In this document: positions 52,701 through 59,108 of the stretch, one piece after another
Position numbering within the stretch: the stretch's first letter is position 1
Layout: each line of letters begins with the position of its first letter
NCBI GenBank assembly: GCA_029246705.1
Contig: JAQWMQ010000029.1
Span: forward strand, 35,589 to 99,588
DNA length: 64,000 nt
Reading direction: 5' to 3'
DNA from: Phycisphaerales bacterium
Lineage (GTDB): Bacteria; Planctomycetota; Phycisphaerae; Phycisphaerales; SM1A02
Made by a program: the position numbers and the translations under genes
The notes under the pieces: generated by a model
Databases searched by the model: none
Told to the model about the DNA's origin: nothing
Seen by the model: the letters and a program-made list of their open reading frames with translations, nothing else

Positions 52701-52843
52701 ACGGCATCGTCGACGGAGTCGATCTCGCCGAGCTGCTCGGCAGCTGGGGCCAGAGTGATGTCCCCGCGGACATCGACGGCAGCGGAGAAGTCGATGGCGC
52801 GGATCTCGCGACGATCCTCGGCAACTGGGGGTTCTGTCAGTAG
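49727..52843 (+). CDS. Secreted metzincin-like protease with dockerin-like tail
   Basis: 1038 residues from ATG 49727 (signal peptide MSSRTLCAALGLLVSMGSYV, then PTASA; GTGGAG upstream). N-terminal domain (residues 40-150) is a Cys-poor beta-rich domain. The putative zinc motif is LHEMGHALALETD (His386, Glu387, His390), followed by a Met-turn-like NTIMCAG (Met411), giving a metzincin-like plan, but spacing to the third ligand (Asp397) is one residue longer than HExxHxxGxxH/D and the Gly is Ala. Several beta-sandwich regions follow, then two dockerin-like repeats at the C-terminus (DGVDLAELLGSWG and DGADLATILGNWG). It is followed by a strong hairpin. Confidence 0.85.
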   Translation: MSSRTLCAALGLLVSMGSYVPTASAHDRMLPLEKMATQPKMTFVGTVRSVEPRWVNDNLIMTRVSFDLRAKVAGEFPEGKTLEFEQFGGTVGDESIEHSHMPLWEIGESYLVFAEDPALSGAVPTYGGECGFYRLIADESDASILYPVDTHDRPISAIRDGMFKLARPAIRIDKGVASLAGAEPYQAGLPKSRNGEMSTIATFEDTVEVLNLDQIVQAIHAVRGDEGGPMEGLPEGGTLRRSQGGLAGLTLCWCGWHSIFLVFEQVPSSWANYDNNEWCMARINKYLDLTRYQNDDGSWGVNGDDELTGFPTNADLRFIYGLNDEGNWAIQWGSSLAMCVGTSGSGCDRITEADIHVNSAYRWRYNFADAFQGADDVFFYDPIMLHEMGHALALETDVCNEDYQFDRNTIMCAGTNDIVEYGKGLHRRDAKALRISYDDNLDIADTINRTDMGVESWYMDGDIENGSIDQSNVQPGDIINMRDLVVENMSTWDVSSVRIRCFLSTNMTISEYDYESPTYFSWGTFNEDTDSRGDYEWTVPSNIPAGDYYVGVMVTYGGNSYTQDSISGNNTTFFPEVLTVDEADPPTWVIRQIDWDWIFANTFYANSNNGSGESQFRPFCPGGGRMGPSQFFEAAAPIGGKLRVAPTGHSYGEGFGQEPGPAIAIYLSENGLPGELLQVFCGTSTSNPAIIEIQPNQPYIIQIGALEGSPAFTGWMNAAIETDIPVGSAPQFPIQWSEGQNETLGQEFAPPMDLPCSSSSSMGRWYAYTAPCDGTIKVSTCNQVTNFPSVVSIHLPEQGLPAVDCGTWDDMRCDGSFGANATTEMLAGQKILIRIATADPGENMMFQMDVEMAPEEDSLFKCENAPAMKPGENFITGNGTSNAFIPICDEPWEIPAFGTWRSLNGLDDVLVTVTTCEDFGGQTGSEVSVTLYEGDCSSLVPLACNNFGCSDGGAQFAVTSPTDLKIHFQTTSDAMVIVRIEELPCDGDLNGDGIVDGVDLAELLGSWGQSDVPADIDGSGEVDGADLATILGNWGFCQ

Positions 52844-52876
52844 TCAACCCGAACAGGTACAAGACCACCTGAAGAA

Positions 52877-52912
52877 GACAGGCGCGCACCTCATGGTGCG
52901 CGCCTGTCGTTT
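52877..52912 (+). terminator. Terminator of the metzincin-like gene, possibly bidirectional
   Basis: 14-base perfect stem GACAGGCGCGCACC / GGTGCGCGCCTGTC with loop TCAT (52877-52908), then GTTTTC. On the reverse strand it lies 30 bp past the aminotransferase stop and is followed by TTCTTC, so it may serve both convergent genes. Confidence 0.85.
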
Positions 52913-52938
52913 TCAGGGTTGGTTGAATGGCAGGTCTG

Positions 52939-54186
52939 TCAGCGCAGCGATCCCACGAACGCACCGAGCCGGTCGCAGCCGCGCTCGATGTCCTCTTCGC
53001 TCGCGGCGAAGCTGAGTCGGCAGCAGTCCTGGGCGGTGGGCCCGAAGTCGGTTCCGGGAACGACCGCGACGTTCGCCTCCTCGAGGAGGGCGCCGCAGAA
53101 ACCGATCGCGTCCTCGATCTTCACGCCACCCGGCGTGGTCCGGCCGAAGCAGCCGGAGAGCTCGGGGAAGCAGTAGAAGGCACCGGCGGGCTTCGCGCAG
53201 CGAATGCCTTCGATCCCGGAAAGCTTCTCGTACATCAGGGCGCCGCGTCGCGCGAAGGTCTGCCGCATGCCCTCGACCGCAGGGGCGCCCTGCTCGAGCG
53301 CTTCGATGATCGGCGGCATGCAGAAGGCGGGAATCGAGCTGAGCATCTGGGAGTGCAGCTTCCCGGCGGCTGCGGCGAATTCACCACCCCCGGCAGGTGT
53401 CGCGAGGTAGCCGATCCGCCAACCGGTCATCGCCCAGCCCTTGCTGAGACCGTTGATCGTGATCGTTCGGTCCGCGAGCTCCGGCATCGAACCGACGGAG
53501 AAGTGCACCGCGTCCGGCACCAGCTCGGGGTACATCAGCTTCTCGTAGATCTCGTCGCTGATCAATGTCACGTGGTCGTGACGAGCCACCACCTCCGCCA
53601 ACGCCTGGAGCTCCGAAGGGCTGTACGCGGTGCCGCAGGGATTCGATGGTGAATTGATCATCACCGCGATCGTCTTCGGGGTGATCGCGGCGTCGAGTTG
53701 CTCGGGGGAGATCTTCCAGTCGGTGTCGATCGTTCCGGAGACCCACTTGGCGGTGCCACCGCAGACCTCGACGATCGCGGGCACCGAGACCCAGGCCGGT
53801 GCGACCATGAGCACCTCGTCACCACGACCCGGTTCGATCAGGCACTGCATCGTGAGGTAGATCGCCTGCTTGCCACCCACCGTCACCACGACATCCTTCG
53901 CCTCGACCGGGAGACTGTTTTCATCACGAAGCTTTCGGGCGATCACCTCACGGCATTCGATCGAACCCGGAGAGGCCGAGTAGCGGGTGTGGCCGTCGTT
54001 CACCGCCGAGACGAGTGAATCGATGATGTGCTGGGGGGTGTCGAAATCAGGCTCGCCGGTTCCGAAACCGACGACATCGACGCCCTGCGCCTTGAGTTCC
54101 TTGGCCTTCGCACTCACCGCAAGGGTGGAGGAGGCGGGCAGGTTCTTCACGTGGGGCGAGACGTTGGTGGTTTGCATGGTGTGCAT
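52939..54186 (-). CDS. Pyridoxal-phosphate aminotransferase (aspartate/prephenate type)
   Basis: 415 residues, fold type I aminotransferase (class I/II). GFGTGEPDFDTPQHI at the N-terminus, TVGGKQAIYLTMQ, PSNPCGTAYS (substrate carboxylate Asn), SDEIYEKL and INGLSKGWAMTGWRIGYLA, with the Schiff-base Lys in SKGWAMTGWR. It most resembles the subgroup Ib aspartate/prephenate aminotransferases, but substrate is not certain. ATG 54186 has GGAG about 8 bases upstream; 54177 is an alternative; the frame extends further but is antisense to the FMN reductase. Divergent from the reductase gene, 48 bp apart. Confidence 0.93.
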   Translation of the reverse strand: MHTMQTTNVSPHVKNLPASSTLAVSAKAKELKAQGVDVVGFGTGEPDFDTPQHIIDSLVSAVNDGHTRYSASPGSIECREVIARKLRDENSLPVEAKDVVVTVGGKQAIYLTMQCLIEPGRGDEVLMVAPAWVSVPAIVEVCGGTAKWVSGTIDTDWKISPEQLDAAITPKTIAVMINSPSNPCGTAYSPSELQALAEVVARHDHVTLISDEIYEKLMYPELVPDAVHFSVGSMPELADRTITINGLSKGWAMTGWRIGYLATPAGGGEFAAAAGKLHSQMLSSIPAFCMPPIIEALEQGAPAVEGMRQTFARRGALMYEKLSGIEGIRCAKPAGAFYCFPELSGCFGRTTPGGVKIEDAIGFCGALLEEANVAVVPGTDFGPTAQDCCRLSFAASEEDIERGCDRLGAFVGSLR

Positions 54187-54234
54187 GGTAGGGATCTCCG
54201 AGAATGACGAGCGACACTCGTTACAATCCTGAGT

Positions 54235-54819
54235 ATGACGACCATCAAGATCACCGGGTTCGCAGGAAGTCTCAGAGAAGGCTCCTTCAATTGCAAACTG
54301 CTCGAACGGGCCGCAGTTGGCGCCCGGGAGGCGGGTGCCGAGGTCGACCTCGTGGATCTCAGGGATTTTGAAGTCCCGATCTACCATGGGGATCTCGAGG
54401 CTGAAAACGGACTGCCAGCCGGGGTCCTGGCGTTCAAGGATCGGCTTCGCGAAGCCGACGGACTGCTGATCGCGTCCCCTGAATACAACAGCTCGGTGGC
54501 CCCGGTTCTCAAGAACATGATCGACTGGGCCAGCCGGCCTTCGAGCAAGGACGCCCCCGACCCCTGCCTTGCCGGCAAGGTGGCCGGCCTGATGGCATCA
54601 AGCCCGGGACGCCTCGGTGGGATCCGTGGTTTGAGCCACCTGAGAGACATCCTGCTCAACGTGGGGATCCAGGTCACCAGCAAGCAATACGCCCTGCCGG
54701 GGGCTCACGAGTCCTTCGAGGCGGATGGCTCCCTGTCGGTGGAGCACATCGACCAGAGCGTCCTCGAGGTCGGCCACGAGGTGGTCAGGATGGCCGGAGC
54801 GCTGCGGACCGCCTCCTGA
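54235..54819 (+). CDS. NAD(P)H-dependent FMN reductase
   Basis: 194 residues, flavodoxin-like fold. FAGSLREGSFNCKLL binds the FMN phosphate (GSLRxxS) and LLIASPEYNSSVAPVLKNMI, followed by DWASR, is the conserved ring-binding segment of the NADPH-dependent FMN reductase family. It could be a quinone or chromate-type reductase. It is the first gene of a forward run; prfB follows 25 bp downstream. Confidence 0.9.
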   Translation: MTTIKITGFAGSLREGSFNCKLLERAAVGAREAGAEVDLVDLRDFEVPIYHGDLEAENGLPAGVLAFKDRLREADGLLIASPEYNSSVAPVLKNMIDWASRPSSKDAPDPCLAGKVAGLMASSPGRLGGIRGLSHLRDILLNVGIQVTSKQYALPGAHESFEADGSLSVEHIDQSVLEVGHEVVRMAGALRTAS

Positions 54820-54844
54820 GAATCCACCGTAGAATGGTCGACTC

Positions 54845-55972
54845 ATGCATTATGAAAACCACAAGTCAGCGGTCGAGGGCATCCAGCAGCGGATCGCCAC
54901 GATCCGGGTGTCATTGAACTTCGACAGCAAGGTCGAGGAACGTGAAGCGCTTCAGGAGTCGATGAACGACGCCGACTTCTGGAACGACCAGGAAGCCGCG
55001 CAGAAGGTCATCAGCACCTTCAAGCTGATCAAGACCCAGATCGATCCGCTCGAGGACGTGATCAGTCGACTTGACGACGTGAACGTCGGACTCGAACTCG
55101 CCCGTGAGGAAAAGGACCAGGAACTCCTGGTCGAGGCCGACGAACAGCTTCACCTCATCGAAGGTGACATGGACAAGGTCGAGCTGCAGTCGCTGCTCAA
55201 CGGCAAGCACGATCACCGCAACTGCTACGTCACGATCTCATCGGGCGAAGGCGGTACCGAAGCAGACGACTGGGCGTCGATCCTCGATCGCATGTACCTC
55301 TACTACTGGGAACGCATGGGGTTCAAGGTCGAGGAGCTGAACCGCATACCCGGTACCGAAACCGGGGTCTCGACCGTGGAGTACCACATCAAGGGCCCCT
55401 ACGTCTTCGGCTACATGAAATGCGAACGCGGCACCCACCGACTGGCCCGGGTGAGCCCCTTCAACAGCCAGGGCAAGAGGCAGACCAGCTTCGCGACCTG
55501 CGACGTCACCCCCGAATTCGAGGAATCGGAGCTGGTCATTCCAGACCGTGATCTCAACATCGACTTCTTCGCACGTTCCAGCGGCCCGGGCGGCCAGAAC
55601 GTGAACAAGGTCGCCAGTGCCGTCCGAATCACCCACATTCCCACCAGCATCCAGGTGGTTGCTTCGACCTTCCGGGACCAGCCCCAGAACAAGCGGCAGG
55701 CGATGCAGGTCCTGATGGCGAAGCTGGAGGATCTCGAGGAAAAACGGCGACAGGCCGAACTCGACGAAGCCACCGGCGGCAAGCTCGAGGATGCCGGCAC
55801 CATGGGCACCCAGATCCGCAGCTACGTCTTCTACGACAATCGGGTCAAGGACCTTCGAACCGGACACGAGGTCCGCAATCCACAGCTGGTCCTCGACGGC
55901 GATCTCCAGCCGTTCATCGACGCGGAATTGAAGAGACGACGCGGCGAGCGGGAGAAGTCAGGGAAGAAGTAG
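54845..55972 (+). CDS. prfB: Peptide chain release factor 2
   Basis: 375 residues. RF2 recognises UAA/UGA stop codons: the tripeptide SPF (Ser204-Phe206, in RVSPFNSQG) and the GGQ motif (Gly249-Gln251, in SGPGGQNVNKVASAVR) are intact. The N-terminal coiled coil matches RF2. The ATG gives an uninterrupted frame; the programmed +1 frameshift (in-frame UGA) known in many bacteria is absent. The ABC ATPase gene starts 7 bp after. Confidence 0.95.
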   Translation: MHYENHKSAVEGIQQRIATIRVSLNFDSKVEEREALQESMNDADFWNDQEAAQKVISTFKLIKTQIDPLEDVISRLDDVNVGLELAREEKDQELLVEADEQLHLIEGDMDKVELQSLLNGKHDHRNCYVTISSGEGGTEADDWASILDRMYLYYWERMGFKVEELNRIPGTETGVSTVEYHIKGPYVFGYMKCERGTHRLARVSPFNSQGKRQTSFATCDVTPEFEESELVIPDRDLNIDFFARSSGPGGQNVNKVASAVRITHIPTSIQVVASTFRDQPQNKRQAMQVLMAKLEDLEEKRRQAELDEATGGKLEDAGTMGTQIRSYVFYDNRVKDLRTGHEVRNPQLVLDGDLQPFIDAELKRRRGEREKSGKK

Positions 55973-55979
55973 GTCGGGC

Positions 55980-57035
55980 GTGGCGCATTTCCGATTTCAG
56001 GATGCGGTGATACGAGTCAACGACCGGAGCAGGGTCGAAAGACGACTGCTTGGCCCGATCTCCTTGGAAACCAGCGATGACGAGACCATCGTCCTTTGCG
56101 GCCCGACGGGATCAGGCAAGTCCTTGCTGCTGGAACTGGCATCGGGTCTGCGGTCTCCCTCGGAAGGAGACGTGCTGCTTGACGGAGTCCGGGTCGACAG
56201 AGTTGCCCCGTCGAAGCGGGGCATCGGGCTGCTGACGCAGGATGCCGCCCTGTACGACCATTTGTCGGTGCGAGAGAACATCGCCTTCGGACTGTCGAGG
56301 GTGCCCTCGCGTGAAACCCGGGTCTCGGATGCCGCCACCACCGCCCGGTGCATGGAGCTTCTCGAAAGAAACCCGGTGGCTGGAAGCCTCTCCGGTGGTG
56401 AACGGCGACGAGTCGCTCTTGCCAAGGCCCTTGCGATCGAACCCGGTGCCCTTCTGCTGGATGAACCCTTTGAAGGACTCGATGCGGCCACCCACCAGTC
56501 GTTGCGGCTCGAACTTCGACGCAGGCTTCAGGCACGTCAAGGCCCGAGCCTGATCGCACTGCACGACCAGGCTGATGCCATAGCCCTGGCGGACCGGATC
56601 ATCCTCCTGGAGTCGGGCCGGATCCTGCAGATCGGCACGCCCGCCGAACTCCTGGAGCAGCCGAATTCAGCCCGAGTGGCCCAACTCTTCCAGTCGGAGA
56701 CCCCCGGGGTGCTGCGGGGCCGATGGCAGGACGGACGGCTGCACCTTCCGGGTGGCTCCATGGACCACCAGGTGGATCTTCCCGACGGCGATATCGACGT
56801 GGTGGTGCCCGCCCGGGCGGTTCACCTGGATGATGACGGGCTCCAAGGCTGGGAAGTGATCGCCGAGGAGCCGGTGCGTCGAGGCACGGACCACCTGCTC
56901 AGGCACCGTGACGACACCAAGGGCGAGGGTATCCTGCGCTTCAGCGCTGAAATGCAGGAACAGCCCCTGGAAGTCGGCTCCTGCATTTCGATCGGGCTCT
57001 CTCGGGAGCAGTTGAAGGTGTTCCCACGATCTTGA
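55980..57035 (+). CDS. MalK/UgpC-type ABC transporter ATP-binding protein
   Basis: 351 residues. Walker A GPTGSGKS, signature LSGGERRRVALAKAL, Walker B ALLLDEPFEGLD and H-loop IALHDQADA; followed by a TOBE-like domain (from ~residue 240) as in sugar importers, though less similar to MalK beyond the cassette. GTG start at 55980. No permease or binding-protein gene lies nearby, so it may be shared or regulatory. It lies between prfB and two glycosidase genes. Confidence 0.85.
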   Translation: MAHFRFQDAVIRVNDRSRVERRLLGPISLETSDDETIVLCGPTGSGKSLLLELASGLRSPSEGDVLLDGVRVDRVAPSKRGIGLLTQDAALYDHLSVRENIAFGLSRVPSRETRVSDAATTARCMELLERNPVAGSLSGGERRRVALAKALAIEPGALLLDEPFEGLDAATHQSLRLELRRRLQARQGPSLIALHDQADAIALADRIILLESGRILQIGTPAELLEQPNSARVAQLFQSETPGVLRGRWQDGRLHLPGGSMDHQVDLPDGDIDVVVPARAVHLDDDGLQGWEVIAEEPVRRGTDHLLRHRDDTKGEGILRFSAEMQEQPLEVGSCISIGLSREQLKVFPRS

Positions 57036-57050
57036 ACAACCTGCGATGAT

Positions 57051-59108
57051 GTGACGGGAGAAAACCGCCTAGTGAAGACCACCAACACGAATCGATTTGT
57101 CAGGCTCGACACGGCCCTGTGCACGCGACTTGATGAGTCCGAAACGCGCGAATGGCTGCTGTCGGACGGTCTCGGTGGGTACGCAGCAGGAACGGTGGCA
57201 GGCTCACCCACGCGCCGCTACCACGGGCTCCTGCTGGCGGCGACGAACCCACCCGCAGGACGCACGCTCCTGGTTCATTCGGTGCATGAACGCATCATGC
57301 TCGGCGAAAGAACGATCGAACTCGACAGCAATCGCTGGGCGGACGGTTCGATCTCGCCTCGTGGCTTCGAGCACCTGAGCTGCTTCGAACTCGAGGGACG
57401 CACGCCGACCTGGACCTGGGAGATCGAAGGCACCCGACTCCAGAGACGCATCGCGATCTCCAGGGGGAGCCTCGAGATTCGCTGGAGCCTCGCTGGAGGC
57501 GACCATCCCATTCACTTCCAGTATGCACTGCTGGTTTCGAACCGTTCGCACCACGCACTGCTTCATGCACCAGCCTCTGGTGACCCGGAGACCACCATCG
57601 AAGGGCAGAAAGCCAGCGTGAACTGGCCCGGCCCCCCGGAAGGCGGCGTGGCGGCTCCACTGCACATTCGTGCGAACGGCAGCTTGATGAAGCGTGACGA
57701 CTGGTGGAGAGGCTTTCGCCTTGCCGAGGAGACCGCGCGCGGGTTCGACGACCTCGAGGATGCCTGGCACGCCCTCGACTGCCAGGCCGAGCTCATCCCC
57801 GACCGGGACATCGTCCTGCGAGCCTCGCTTGATCCCGAAGCGCTTGATGCGAACACCAATCTGGTCGCGCTGGCTCGACAGAAGGACGAAGCCATCGCGC
57901 TTGCCGCCGGGGCCGAACACCCCGAGACCCTCAGGGGCAGACTGGCACTTGCCGCAGACCAGTTCCTGGTGGAAAGACCGTTGCCGAATGGTGGCAGCGG
58001 AGCGACGATCATCGCCGGATTCCCCTGGTTCGCCGACTGGGGTCGGGACACCATGATCTCACTGCCCGGACTCGCGCTGGAGACCGGACGAGCCGAGGAA
58101 GCCACCTCGATACTGAAGACCTTCGCTGCACACGAACATGCGGGGTTGATCCCGAACCTCTTCCCGGACAGTGGCACCAAACCGCTCTACAACACGGTTG
58201 ACGCCTCGCTGTTCTTCATCGAAGCGGTGCGTCGCTGGTTCGAGGTGACCGGTGACAAGGAGACCCTGGCCCATCTGTGGACCACGGTGCAGTCGATCAT
58301 CACCCACTACACCGAGGGAACGATGCACGGCATCGGCATGGATCCGGCGGACGGCCTGATCCATGCAGGGGAATCAGGACTGCAACTGACCTGGATGGAC
58401 GCAAGAGTCGGGGACCGGGTGGTCACGCCACGCATGGGAAAACCGGTCGAGATCAACGCACTCTGGCATGCCGCACTGCATACCGCGTCCGGTTTCGCCG
58501 GAATCCTCGGGCAGGACACGGCCCCGTTCGACGAAGCGGCAAAGCGCGTGAAGAAGTCCTTCGATCGGTTCTGGAATCCGATCTACGACTGCCTGTACGA
58601 CGTCATCGACGGTCCGGGTGGACAGGACGGCTCGATTCGCCCCAACCAGCTGCTGGCGGTCGCCCTGAGGCCGTCGATCCTGAGCGAGGAACGGGCGAAA
58701 TCGGTCCTGAAGGTCATCGAGAAGGAACTGCTGGTGCCGATGGGGCTTCGAACCCTCGACCCCGGAGCGGGTCAGTTCGTTCCGCACTACGAGGGTTCAC
58801 CCGCACAACGGGATGGAGCCTACCACCAGGGCACGGCCTGGCCATGGCTGCTTGGCCCCTGGGTCCAGGCGCAGTTCACGGTGAATCCCGACCAGGCAGG
58901 TCGTCTGGCAACCAACCTGCTGGCCGAGGCGTCCCGTCACCTGAGGACATCCGGCCTTGGTTCGGTCAGCGAGATCATCGACGCGACTTCTCCGTACACA
59001 CCACGCGGCTGCTTCGCACAGGCGTGGAGCGTTGCCGCGATACTCGATATCGTCGCAATGACGGAAACCAACACGACTCGAACGGAGGATGGTTCCGGTG
59101 AGCGCTGA
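57051..59108 (+). CDS. Glycogen debranching-type enzyme (amylo-alpha-1,6-glucosidase)
   Basis: 685 residues. N-terminal GDE_N domain (SDGLGGYAAGTVAGSPTRRY, HGLLLAA) and an (alpha/alpha)6-barrel GDE_C domain with IAGFPWFADWGRDTMISLPG (conserved catalytic Asp region, ~residue 326-335), GLIPNLFPDSG and EINALWHAALH, and DGAYHQGTAWPWLLGPW near the end. It is the GH133-type enzyme that removes alpha-1,6-linked glucose branches. GTG start at 57051 (another GTG at 57072). Overlaps the next gene by 11 bp. Confidence 0.9.
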   Translation: MTGENRLVKTTNTNRFVRLDTALCTRLDESETREWLLSDGLGGYAAGTVAGSPTRRYHGLLLAATNPPAGRTLLVHSVHERIMLGERTIELDSNRWADGSISPRGFEHLSCFELEGRTPTWTWEIEGTRLQRRIAISRGSLEIRWSLAGGDHPIHFQYALLVSNRSHHALLHAPASGDPETTIEGQKASVNWPGPPEGGVAAPLHIRANGSLMKRDDWWRGFRLAEETARGFDDLEDAWHALDCQAELIPDRDIVLRASLDPEALDANTNLVALARQKDEAIALAAGAEHPETLRGRLALAADQFLVERPLPNGGSGATIIAGFPWFADWGRDTMISLPGLALETGRAEEATSILKTFAAHEHAGLIPNLFPDSGTKPLYNTVDASLFFIEAVRRWFEVTGDKETLAHLWTTVQSIITHYTEGTMHGIGMDPADGLIHAGESGLQLTWMDARVGDRVVTPRMGKPVEINALWHAALHTASGFAGILGQDTAPFDEAAKRVKKSFDRFWNPIYDCLYDVIDGPGGQDGSIRPNQLLAVALRPSILSEERAKSVLKVIEKELLVPMGLRTLDPGAGQFVPHYEGSPAQRDGAYHQGTAWPWLLGPWVQAQFTVNPDQAGRLATNLLAEASRHLRTSGLGSVSEIIDATSPYTPRGCFAQAWSVAAILDIVAMTETNTTRTEDGSGER

